From: Pseudomonadota bacterium | GTDB taxonomy: Bacteria; Pseudomonadota; Gammaproteobacteria; Burkholderiales; Thiobacillaceae | DNA length: 48,677 nt | Assembly (NCBI GenBank): GCA_030653935.1 | Contig: JAURYL010000041.1 | Span: 1-48,677, forward strand | Reading direction: 5' to 3' | Part shown: piece after piece, positions 7,983-15,571 of the stretch | Layout of the letters: the number at the start of each line of letters is the position of its first letter | Position numbering within the stretch: position 1 is the first letter of the stretch | Notes under the pieces: generated by a model | The model's input: only the letters and a program-made list of their open reading frames with translations | What the model was told of the DNA's origin: nothing | Database searches by the model: none | Made by a program: the position numbers and the translations under genes

Positions 7983-8843
7983 ATGACCACCGCCTTCGAT
8001 TACGACATCGCTTTTTCCAGAAACATCGGCTGGGTTACGGAAACCGAGCAACAGCAGTTATCCAGCAAGCGCGTTGCCATCGCCGGCATGGGCGGGGTGG
8101 GCGGTTTTCATCTGCTGACGCTGGCGCGGCTGGGTGTCGGGAAATTTAACATTGCCGACCTGGACACCTTCGAGCTGGCCAATTTCAATCGACAGGCCGG
8201 CGCGGGTATGAGCAGCATAGACCAGCGCAAGGTCGAAGTCCTCGCCAGGATGGCGCGGGACATCAACCCGGACTGCGAGATCAACATATTCCCGCAAGGT
8301 GTGAATGACGCCAATCTGGTCGAATTCATGACCGGGGTCGATCTCTATGTGGATGGACTGGACTTCTTCGCCTTTCAGGCGCGTGAAGCGATGTTTCGCC
8401 ACTGCGCGGCTGCGGGTATCCCCGCGACAACCGTTGCGCCTTTGGGGATGAGTGCCGCGCTCCTCAACTTCATGCCCGGTGGCATGAATTTCGAATCGTA
8501 TTTTCAGCTTGAGGGGAGGCCGGAAATGGAGAAGGCGCTGCGGTTCCTGATCGGCCTGGCCCCCGCTCTGCTCCATCGTCCTTATCTGGCCGATGAAACA
8601 CGGGTGAACCTGAAAGCCCGCAAGGGGCCCTCGACCATCATGGCGTGCATGCTATGTGCCGGTGTGGCCGCCAGCGAAGCACTCAAGATACTGCTTGGCC
8701 GCGGCAAGGTGTGGGCGGCGCCACACGGCATTCAATTCGATGGCTACCGCAACCGGGTCGCCCATACCTGGCGACCGGGGGGAAACCGACACCCTATCAA
8801 TCGTCTTGCCATCGCGATCGCGAGACGACAACTGGGGTGCTGA
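7983..8843 (+). CDS. ThiF/MoeB/E1-like adenylyltransferase family protein
   Basis: A 286-residue Rossmann-fold enzyme of the E1-like superfamily, which adenylates the C-terminus of small carrier proteins or small acids. The nucleotide loop is GMGGVGG (35-41), followed by ADLDTFELANFNRQ (58-71) with the conserved Asp, Arg and Gln. VDGLDFF (123-129) supplies the adenylation Asp. I see one CxxC (MACMLCAG, about residue 221) but no second pair, so the structural zinc site of MoeB/ThiF is incomplete. No ThiS- or MoaD-like carrier is nearby. It follows the FeeM-like gene by 8 nt and precedes a terminator, which suggests a two-gene operon. Its substrate is unknown. Confidence 0.82.
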   Translation: MTTAFDYDIAFSRNIGWVTETEQQQLSSKRVAIAGMGGVGGFHLLTLARLGVGKFNIADLDTFELANFNRQAGAGMSSIDQRKVEVLARMARDINPDCEINIFPQGVNDANLVEFMTGVDLYVDGLDFFAFQAREAMFRHCAAAGIPATTVAPLGMSAALLNFMPGGMNFESYFQLEGRPEMEKALRFLIGLAPALLHRPYLADETRVNLKARKGPSTIMACMLCAGVAASEALKILLGRGKVWAAPHGIQFDGYRNRVAHTWRPGGNRHPINRLAIAIARRQLGC

Positions 8844-8908
8844 TCCTGGGGTGGGGTAGCCGGATTGTTGTCGGCCACAACCCGTTACCTCCAGACGTAA
8901 AAAAGACG

Positions 8909-8937
8909 AAAAAAAGCGGGCCTTTCGGCCCGCTTTT
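8909..8937. terminator. Bidirectional terminator between the ThiF-like and PEP-CTERM genes
   Basis: GCGGGCC-TTTC-GGCCCGC (8916-8933) is flanked by seven A at 8909-8915 and four T at 8934-8937, so it serves the two convergent genes. Confidence 0.88.
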
Positions 8938-8953
8938 CAATGCGGTGTGAAAC

Positions 8954-10126
8954 TTAGGCGCGCTGGCTGCGACGAGCGAGGCCCAAGCCGAGGAGGCCAA
9001 GGCCAAGCAGTGCCAGGATGCCCGGCTCGGGGACGGCCTGAGCCTGCGCGCTACCCGCAACGTTCTGCGCGAAGGTCAGTTCGTAGAAGAAATAACCATC
9101 TTGCTTACCATCGAGACCCGACAGATCGAAAATTTGCTGGAAGCCGGCGCCGGCTACGCTGGTTTTGGTGAAATCGTTACCGAACGAACGGGACAGGGAG
9201 AAGTTCAACTCGTTGCTACAATTCTGGCCATAGACGCCATTGCCATCGGTGTCACAGTTCGTGTTGCCCAGGCCGGCGTTCATTGCGGCGACTGGGACTA
9301 AGGAGGGAGGCGAACCCGTACCGGACAAGGTGTCCTGGTAGATGGTGAAGGTCACGTTACGCGAAGCCGTCGAGCCCGGATCGCCCGCATCGGTCTGCAT
9401 ATTGACGCTGTAGGAATACTTGTAATCCAACATCATCAGGCCAGTCCAGCCCAGGTTGGTGCCGTCATAGGTGCCGGCCGGATCATCGAAATCCAGATCC
9501 GTCATGTCGATGTAGCCGGTAAAGGTATTGGTCGCCTGCGAGGCATACGATACCAGGCTGGTGCTGCGGCCTTCCACGACCAGTTGGGACCGCTCACCTG
9601 CCGACTGGAGTACGTTGAAGGGGTTGAAGTTGACGCCCAGGGTGTCCATGTAGGAGTCGGCACGGGAATATTGGCCGGTCTGGCCTTTAGCCGTGAACTC
9701 ATTCACGTTCACATTGGGTACGGCGCCGGTATACGACTCGGCGGCGTCGACCGGGAACGTCCCGGGTGGCGGTACATGGCTGTTGAAAGTCTCGGATGCG
9801 TTGTGCGCATCAGCGCCACCCGCAGTGTTGGACGCGGCGGTGTTGCCGCGGAAGGTCGCGGCACGCGGATTGTACTCGTTGGAGCCGGGACGGGCCCAGA
9901 CTGTCGTCGTGCCTGTACAGGTGTCGACAAGGCAGTTGTCAAACTTGCCGTTGCCGTTGCCGTCTGTGAACAGCTGTTTCGTGTACTGGCCGAACAGGTT
10001 GATATTGTTCAGCTCGAAGTAGCTGTAGTAGTACGAATCCGCTTGGGCGCTCATCGGGGCCAGACCGATGCCTGCCGCCGCAACCAGTGCGCCGTAAAGG
10101 GCCTTCTTGTTGAATACTTGTGTCAT
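8954..10126 (-). CDS. PEP-CTERM sorting domain protein (exported surface protein)
   Basis: A 390-residue exported protein with a signal peptide (residues 1 to about 30, ending MSAQA). The long extracytoplasmic body is rich in Asn, Thr, Ser and Gly. The C-terminus is a typical PEP-CTERM tripartite signal: VPEPG, a hydrophobic helix and ARRSQRA. Such proteins are cleaved at PEP by an exosortase (XrtA type), which is not in this window. Four Cys in the body could form disulfides. No known domain was recognised in the body. ATG 10126 is chosen because AGGAGA lies 6 nt upstream and the signal peptide begins there. The gene has a sigma-54 promoter 92-107 nt upstream, an obvious target for PrsR. Confidence 0.9.
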   Translation of the reverse strand: MTQVFNKKALYGALVAAAGIGLAPMSAQADSYYYSYFELNNINLFGQYTKQLFTDGNGNGKFDNCLVDTCTGTTTVWARPGSNEYNPRAATFRGNTAASNTAGGADAHNASETFNSHVPPPGTFPVDAAESYTGAVPNVNVNEFTAKGQTGQYSRADSYMDTLGVNFNPFNVLQSAGERSQLVVEGRSTSLVSYASQATNTFTGYIDMTDLDFDDPAGTYDGTNLGWTGLMMLDYKYSYSVNMQTDAGDPGSTASRNVTFTIYQDTLSGTGSPPSLVPVAAMNAGLGNTNCDTDGNGVYGQNCSNELNFSLSRSFGNDFTKTSVAGAGFQQIFDLSGLDGKQDGYFFYELTFAQNVAGSAQAQAVPEPGILALLGLGLLGLGLARRSQRA

Positions 10127-10217
10127 TTGAATCTCCTGGAAGTTAGTCACCCGTTTGTCGGGGCGGCCGTCTGGTTACTCATTCGGGCTGGCTTGCCAGT
10201 CCTGTTGGGTTTCAATA

Positions 10218-10233
10218 AGCAACGACCGTGCCA
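10218..10233 (-). promoter_or_regulatory. Sigma-54 (-24/-12) promoter of the PEP-CTERM gene
   Basis: On the minus strand 10233-10218 reads TGGCACGGTCGTTGCT, a full match to the sigma-54 consensus TGGCACG-N4-TTGCW with exact GG-to-GC spacing. The predicted transcript start is near 10207, giving a leader of about 80 nt to ATG 10126. Confidence 0.9.
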
Positions 10234-10251
10234 TGATTTTTGATGTTATCG

Positions 10252-10264
10252 TAACCCATTGATA
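10252..10264 (-). promoter_or_regulatory. Putative IHF binding site
   Basis: The minus strand reads TATCAATGGGTTA, an exact match to WATCAANNNNTTR. It lies at about -45 to -57 from the predicted start, between the candidate enhancer and the sigma-54 promoter, in an AT-rich stretch. This is the normal position for IHF at activator-dependent sigma-54 promoters. Confidence 0.6.
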
Positions 10265-10304
10265 TTTAATGTTTAATGTGTGGAAATTGGAATGCTTGTT
10301 CATC

Positions 10305-10324
10305 GACCTGGATGCTTCCAGGTC
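10305..10324. promoter_or_regulatory. Candidate enhancer (UAS) palindrome for PrsR
   Basis: GACCTGGA-TGCT-TCCAGGTC is a perfect 8-bp inverted repeat centred about 107 bp upstream of the predicted transcript start. That is the usual distance for NtrC-family enhancers. Assignment to PrsR is inference from the nearby prsK-prsR genes; the PrsR site is not known to me. Confidence 0.45.
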
Positions 10325-10379
10325 GGGACTGTAAAAACTACCGACAGCCAGCGTGGTTCGTCTCCAGGGGGGATATCCC

Positions 10380-10533
10380 TAAGGGAGTCGGAAATTGCCG
10401 ATGTTCCGTTTTTGGTGGTGCTGTCGGGATGCAGTGCTAGGCGGGCCTGTGCCGTGTGGCTGACCACACAAGCGAGGAACAACGACGCAATGCGCCCGTC
10501 AGTGCCGCCCAAAAGGGGATATTGGCTGTTTCC
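10380..10533. repeat. 154-bp long palindromic MITE-like element
   Basis: The ends carry AGGGAGTCGGAAA (10382-10394) and its exact inverse (10519-10531). The two arms remain similar inward for about 50 nt around a centre near 10457, giving a long imperfect hairpin with no coding capacity. Size and structure recall the element at 6168-6328, but their terminal repeats differ. Confidence 0.7.
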
Positions 10534-10588
10534 GACTCCCTAACTGGCATGGCGAGACGCCACCCCTGATGATGAAACCGGAAGCCCA

Positions 10589-10657
10589 TGTAGCGCCGGC
10601 GTCTCGCCGGCGTCTTTTTGATCAGGCCCACGAAGCCGGCGAGACGCCGGCGCTACA
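10589..10657. repeat. REP-like palindrome, family A copy 1
   Basis: A 23-bp perfect inverted repeat (10589-10611 and 10635-10657) begins TGTAGCGCCGGCGTCTCGCC and surrounds 23 nt containing a T run. The outer bases TGTAGCGC match the palindrome at 43630-43695, so both belong to one repeat family with differing inner arms. Confidence 0.85.
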
Positions 10658-10919
10658 GTGGAGGCTCTGACTTGTGTTTCACGTTAAGTGCTATCGCGCC
10701 GTCCGTAATGACGTCCAGCACTCCGGTAGCTTGTCGGGATTTGGGGCTGTTGGCGGTGAAATCACAGAGATGGCGGTGGGTTACTAACGGATTTTTCCCC
10801 CATGGGACGACTATGGGGTGGCGAGTATTGGAAATCTCGTTAGAAAAATTGCGATTGTTCTGGGGTATTCTCGCCATCGACGATCAATGTCCCACTGATT
10901 AGTGGCGCCGTGTTGAGGA
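10658..10919. other. Gene-free stretch before the RND transporter stop
   Basis: No credible gene is present. There are small palindromes only: CCCCAT/ATGGGG at 10798-10818 and CCACT/AGTGG at 10892-10905. There is also a loose GGCGAG/CTCGCC pair around 10820-10874. No clear terminator for the minus-strand RND gene was found. Confidence 0.5.
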
Positions 10920-13193
10920 TCAATTCTTTGTTCGTTTCGGGCTGAGCAGGCCTCGTCGTGGGGCGTGTCTATCCCAGATTGTCAGCAAGGCGGGCAGGAG
11001 CAGCAGATTCAGGCACATCGCGCCGAACAGGCCGACCAGGGTCAACAGGCCAAAGTTTTGTGTCGGCCGGAACGACGACAACCCGAACAAGGCGAAGGTC
11101 ATGAGCAGAACCAGGGTGGTGGCGATACTGGGGCCGCCGGCGTGCCGGTAACTGATCAGCAACGAACGCACTGTGCCGTAGGCCTTGTCCTTTGCGCGGA
11201 GATAACCGGAGTAGAGGTGGATGGTGTCTTCAACTGCAACGCCGATGGCGACGGCGGCGATCAACGCGGTGGCAATGTCCAGGCGCAGGCCGAGCAGAAC
11301 CAGGATGGCGTAGGTAAACACGACTGGGGAGAGGTTGGGCAACAGGCAGATCAGGCCTGCTTTCAGGCTTCTGAACATGAGGGTGAACATCAGGAAAATG
11401 GTTAACAGCGCGCCTCCCAGGCTGTTAAGTTGGCCCCGCACCAGGAGAACTTCCTGGTCGGCCAGCAAGCGGCCGAACCCCGCGACCGTATAGGTGACAC
11501 CGGGCCTGGCCTGGCTGGCCAGATGTGCCTCCAGTTGCTTGACCAAGGCCACAACCTTGCTGGTTTCATGGACGTTTACCGACATGACGATGCGAGCGGT
11601 ATCAAAGTCGTGGTTGACCAGATCATAGAGATCGCGGCCATCGTAGAGCAGCAGGTACTGGGTGATCAGGTCGCGCTTGTCGGGAACGACGCGATAGGCG
11701 GCGTCGCCTTCGTTGAAGGCCCGGTGCATTTCCTCGACGATGTCGGAGAGCGCGATGGCGCGGTCGATTTCCGGCCGCGCTTCCAGCCATTGCCTCAGAT
11801 CAGCCATTTGCTTGAGGAGCTCAGGGTCTTTCATGGCGTCGGGGTGGTTGGCCTCAATCACGATTTCCAGGGGGGTAACCCCGGCGATCGATTGTTCGAT
11901 GGCCTTGGTGGTGCGGGTGAGTGGGTGATCCGATTTGAAGAAATTGAGCATGTCGGTATCGACGCGGATTTGTGAGATCAGCGCCAGAGCACCCGCGCTG
12001 ACCAGAACGACCGCGACGATGACCGTGCCGGCGCGACGGATGCCCCATTCCGGCAAGTGGGCGATGGCGATATCGATCCAACGCATGCCCTGGGCATCGT
12101 GCGTCATTTCTCCGCGGAACCAGCGGCCGAGAATGGGCGGCAGCAGGTGCATCACCACGAGGTAGCCGAGCGCGGCGCCCGCCGCCGCCGCCAGGCCGAA
12201 ATCGCGAATCGGGGTGATCGGAGTCAGCGCCAGCGAGGCGAGACCTAGAAACGCCATGGTTGTCGCCATCAAAGAGGGCTTACGTACCAGGGCAATGGCC
12301 CAGTCCACCGCTTCCCGTTGGCGCAGGCCGTTCTTGTGCGCCAGTCGTAGCGCGGACCAGAAGTGGATGAGCAGCGAGGCCGCGAGGGCCATGGTCAGGG
12401 GTACGACCATGGAGTCCACCATGGTATAGGGGCGCTGGAAGGCGATGAGCAGGACCACCGGCAAGGGGCTGACCACCATGATCGTGGCCAGTGTCCAGCC
12501 CACCACGCCCCAGCTTCGGAACAGCAGCCAGATGACGAACATCACCATGGCAGTGGTGAGCGGGCTGAAGGCGAGGTTGTCCCGAATCAGCGCTTCGAGC
12601 TGCGCAACATCGAGCGGCAGCGGGCCGGCCATGCCCACGACCACGGGTTCGAGCCCTTCCTCTTTGAGTACGACGTCAATGTTTCTCTGGACCTGCTGGC
12701 GGGTCAGGCTGTCGGAAAGTTTTACAGGGCGAACCATGATGCCCAGGCTCTCGCCATCGTTGCCCGCTACCGCGCGCCTGGCAAAGCGATCAGAGAGGAC
12801 GCGCTCGCGCCACTGCGCCGGTGTGCGCTGCTCCAGATTTCGCACATCGATCAGAGGTTCGACGGTAAAGCCCATGTCGTCGGCGCGGATGTGGTCAGCG
12901 CTCACCACGGACAGTACCCGTTCGATGAGTGGGTCACGTTCGATCCGTTGTACCGCCTTGCCCATGCGGCGCAAGGCATCGTGCTCATACAGATTCTTGC
13001 CACGCAGCAGGACGTAGACGAACTGGTCGTTGGGGAAGTGGTCGCGTAGTTCGCGCTCGTACTTGACTGCCGGGTTGTCCGCCGGGAAGTAGATCTCGGG
13101 GGCATTGTTGACGACGATGGCGGGCAGGAAAAAACCGGGCAGCAGGAACAGCAGGATGAACAGGACGAGCGCCGGAACTGCGGGGAGTTTCAT
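10920..13193 (-). CDS. RND/MmpL-family envelope transporter
   Basis: A 757-residue inner-membrane protein with the two-fold RND plan. It has one N-terminal helix, a large periplasmic loop (about residues 30-200) and a helix bundle, then a second helix near 390, a second loop and a second bundle. The MmpL/HpnN-like subgroup moves lipids, hopanoids or other hydrophobic molecules using proton motive force. The start is ATG 13193, with GAGGTG about 7 nt upstream; a GTG at 13202 is in frame. It is the last gene of a set with an outer-membrane barrel and a LolA-like protein, which together could move a lipid across the periplasm. The substrate is unknown. Confidence 0.85.
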   Translation of the reverse strand: MKLPAVPALVLFILLFLLPGFFLPAIVVNNAPEIYFPADNPAVKYERELRDHFPNDQFVYVLLRGKNLYEHDALRRMGKAVQRIERDPLIERVLSVVSADHIRADDMGFTVEPLIDVRNLEQRTPAQWRERVLSDRFARRAVAGNDGESLGIMVRPVKLSDSLTRQQVQRNIDVVLKEEGLEPVVVGMAGPLPLDVAQLEALIRDNLAFSPLTTAMVMFVIWLLFRSWGVVGWTLATIMVVSPLPVVLLIAFQRPYTMVDSMVVPLTMALAASLLIHFWSALRLAHKNGLRQREAVDWAIALVRKPSLMATTMAFLGLASLALTPITPIRDFGLAAAAGAALGYLVVMHLLPPILGRWFRGEMTHDAQGMRWIDIAIAHLPEWGIRRAGTVIVAVVLVSAGALALISQIRVDTDMLNFFKSDHPLTRTTKAIEQSIAGVTPLEIVIEANHPDAMKDPELLKQMADLRQWLEARPEIDRAIALSDIVEEMHRAFNEGDAAYRVVPDKRDLITQYLLLYDGRDLYDLVNHDFDTARIVMSVNVHETSKVVALVKQLEAHLASQARPGVTYTVAGFGRLLADQEVLLVRGQLNSLGGALLTIFLMFTLMFRSLKAGLICLLPNLSPVVFTYAILVLLGLRLDIATALIAAVAIGVAVEDTIHLYSGYLRAKDKAYGTVRSLLISYRHAGGPSIATTLVLLMTFALFGLSSFRPTQNFGLLTLVGLFGAMCLNLLLLPALLTIWDRHAPRRGLLSPKRTKN

Positions 13194-13256
13194 GCGAACC
13201 ACCTCATGGCAGGGTGTGGAAATTGCGCCCGGCTTCCTGATCGGCCAGCGATGCCG

Positions 13257-14567
13257 TCACAGGTCGTGACGCCATTCCAGGTAAATGAAATCGTTGTCTT
13301 TGTAGTAGCCGCCCGGGGTGCTGTCCTTGCCCGAGAACCAGTGGCCCCCGAGGCTGAGTTGCTGCGCCTCCCAGCCCGTCCAGGTGATCGAGGGATTGAA
13401 ATAATTGTCCCGTCGGTCGAGGCCGATGCTGTAGCGCAGCCGTGACTGCCAGTTGCCGTGTCCCCACTCCGAGCGTACCGAGCCGGTGAGAGCGAGGCTG
13501 TGGCTGTGGTCCAGGATATTCAGCCCGCCCTTGTCCAATTGCCGCCACGCCAACTGCATGACGACAAGGGTGTCCTTGTCGCCTGGCCACCAGTCGAGTC
13601 CGGCCACCGCTTCGTAGGCTGGAATAGTGGTGTAGTCGAGTGTGGCGTTGTTGATCGTCACCGGTTCGTCGGCGATATAGGCAAACTCGGCGCGGGTGGT
13701 GAGGGGGCCGAGTGAGGCCGCGAACTCACCGCCCAGCACAAGGCTGAATGGATGACGGCCATGGAAGGTCAGGCTGGGCAGGTCGACTGCATAGTAAGGA
13801 GCGGAACGCCGCCAGCGTTGCGCGCTAAGCGCCCAGTCGTAGCCACGCCCGTTTGTGGACAGGCGCGCGCCCCAACCGGCGCCGCCATCCGGATCGTCGA
13901 CGAAGCGGCCATTGCTGACGAGAAAGGCCATGGCCGGGTCGGGCGCGAAGCCGAGCAGCCGGCCACGTCGCTGATCGATGGGAGACCAGGCGGAATCCAG
14001 GCGAGGCATCTCGGCTTCCTTGAACCAGGGGCGCCAGAGCAGATCCAGGTTGTAGTCCTTGCCGAAGTGTTCGTAGCGCAACATGGGCAGGGCGCGGCGG
14101 CGGTCGGCGAGATCCTCGAAGGGGCGGCTCCAGTCTTCCCGTGCGACGCGGTCGACCGGAGAGATTTCGTCGGTTTTGCCCCAACGCACGATCTGATAAC
14201 CCAGGGTGGCGCGATGGCGCTCGCCGCCACGCCACTGTAGAAAAAGGGCGTCGATATCCGCTTTCTGTTCGCCGCTGCCTATCGCCGCGTTATCCCGCCA
14301 GACATCGAGACGGGCCGCGAGTTCGCCGCGCCATGCCTCATTGAATTCCGTTTCGACGACGCCATCGAGATGGGCGAAATGAGTGCCACCACCCTCGTTG
14401 AACCAGCCCGGAACCAGGCGCAGCTTGCCGCGTCGCCAGTGCCATGGGGCGTCGGCTGCTTCCACCATCGAGCCCTTGTCGGCCTGGGTGGCGTCACGCG
14501 CCGCCACGTCGGCGGAAAACGCCAGCAGCAGGCAGAGCAGGCCGCTCGCGGCAGTCAGGGTTGCCAC
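13257..14567 (-). CDS. Outer-membrane beta-barrel protein (DUF1302-like)
   Basis: A 436-residue protein with a signal peptide (cleavage after VAA near residue 23). Alternating aromatic and hydrophobic strands run through it, with many Trp and Tyr and the strand-like C-terminus FIYLEWRHDL. This is the pattern of large outer-membrane barrels such as DUF1302 proteins found with LolA-like and RND partners. The start is GTG 14567, preceded by GGAGAA. It overlaps the LolA-like gene by 13 bp, so translation is coupled. The RND gene follows after 63 nt. Its role is probably the outer-membrane end of the same lipid or hydrophobic-compound pathway; the exact family is less certain than the barrel assignment. 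Confidence 0.72.
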   Translation of the reverse strand: MATLTAASGLLCLLLAFSADVAARDATQADKGSMVEAADAPWHWRRGKLRLVPGWFNEGGGTHFAHLDGVVETEFNEAWRGELAARLDVWRDNAAIGSGEQKADIDALFLQWRGGERHRATLGYQIVRWGKTDEISPVDRVAREDWSRPFEDLADRRRALPMLRYEHFGKDYNLDLLWRPWFKEAEMPRLDSAWSPIDQRRGRLLGFAPDPAMAFLVSNGRFVDDPDGGAGWGARLSTNGRGYDWALSAQRWRRSAPYYAVDLPSLTFHGRHPFSLVLGGEFAASLGPLTTRAEFAYIADEPVTINNATLDYTTIPAYEAVAGLDWWPGDKDTLVVMQLAWRQLDKGGLNILDHSHSLALTGSVRSEWGHGNWQSRLRYSIGLDRRDNYFNPSITWTGWEAQQLSLGGHWFSGKDSTPGGYYKDNDFIYLEWRHDL

Positions 14568-15379
14568 TTCTTCTCCAGCAACTGGGCTCGGTCGATCAAC
14601 GCCTTGCGGGTGAACAGGTTCGCATCCACTGATTGGTCGGCAAGGGTGCGGACATCCTGTAAACGGGTCGAAGTGCCTGCCTGAAGATCGGTCATGGTGC
14701 GATCCGTGACCACCCAGAACTTGCCCAGTAACTCAATTTTTCCGACCAGCCAGCGTTTGACCGGGGTGGCCTGTCCACGCTCGTAATAATCCAGTCGCAT
14801 CGGCGTATAGGTAACCGGGTCGATCCAGCCGATACGCTTGCTGTAGACGGAGTTCTCCGGGTCAAGTGGGGTGCTTTCCAACTGCCACATCTTCTTGCCG
14901 TCGAGCTCGGCCTGGCCGAGTATCCGGTGTGTGTCCTTGCGCGGGTCGCGATCCCTGAGGTCTTCAAAGTAGAAATCAGAACCGAGAAATCTGCCACCCT
15001 TGCGATCAGAGGAAATGCGCCTTTCCCGGCCGGCGGCAGGCAGGTATACCCACTGGTCGCTGTCATCACTACCGGCGAAATCGTTGGTCAGCAAGCCGGT
15101 GCCCGCGATGTCGCGGGGAGAGACGAAACGAATCAGGGTGGCGGTGTCGCCGCGCCGTGTGCCGTCCAGGCGGTATTGAAACAATTCCCGCGTACGTCCC
15201 ATACCCGAGCCACTCAAGGTCATGACGCTGAAGCTCACCTGGTCGTTGGGGCGTGGGCGGTAGTGAATCTTGTTCGCCAGATCAAGCCCATCCTGGGATG
15301 CCTCCGCAACCAGCGCCGGAGCAAGGGTCAGAAGAAGTAGCACTTGCGCGAGCAGGCCGTGGGTCAACCGGTTTTTCAT
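14555..15379 (-). CDS. LolA-like outer-membrane lipoprotein-sorting protein
   Basis: A 274-residue periplasmic protein with a clear signal peptide (MKNRLTHGLLAQVLLLLTLA, ending near VAEA). The LolA_like fold family is marked by WVYLPAAGRERRISS, FLGSDFYFEDL and WIDPVTYTPMRLDYY. These proteins carry lipids or lipoproteins between RND exporters and the outer membrane. ATG 15379 is chosen because a CGGAG box and the signal peptide lie there; the frame is open upstream to 15472 without either. It is the first gene of a LolA-like - barrel - RND operon. The 191-bp gap to prsT may hold its promoter, though I found no clear sigma-54 site there. Confidence 0.85.
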   Translation of the reverse strand: MKNRLTHGLLAQVLLLLTLAPALVAEASQDGLDLANKIHYRPRPNDQVSFSVMTLSGSGMGRTRELFQYRLDGTRRGDTATLIRFVSPRDIAGTGLLTNDFAGSDDSDQWVYLPAAGRERRISSDRKGGRFLGSDFYFEDLRDRDPRKDTHRILGQAELDGKKMWQLESTPLDPENSVYSKRIGWIDPVTYTPMRLDYYERGQATPVKRWLVGKIELLGKFWVVTDRTMTDLQAGTSTRLQDVRTLADQSVDANLFTRKALIDRAQLLEKKWQP

Positions 15380-15571
15380 GATGTACTCCGTTCCGTCTCC
15401 AGTAGTCCGTGCCGCCAAACCAGGGGCATTAAATGGCGCCATTTTCCGATGATTTGGTGGAATGGGCCACATATCCAGTTATGTCGTTTGTACTCGCGAC
15501 TGGCCGCCACGTCGAGTGGTCGCGGTCGGGGGCGACGCACCGCATGCCGCCAATCGGACACCTGATGGCGC

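Noticed and set aside
10279-10293. Plus-strand TGG-N9-TGC match to a sigma-54 promoter
   Set aside because: Only the GG and GC bases match and no plus-strand gene lies downstream. The minus-strand site at 10218-10233 is far better.
10658-10919. Possible riboswitch or structured RNA in the gap before the RND gene
   Set aside because: There are only small palindromes and no recognisable conserved core. The gap is downstream, not upstream, of the minus-strand gene.
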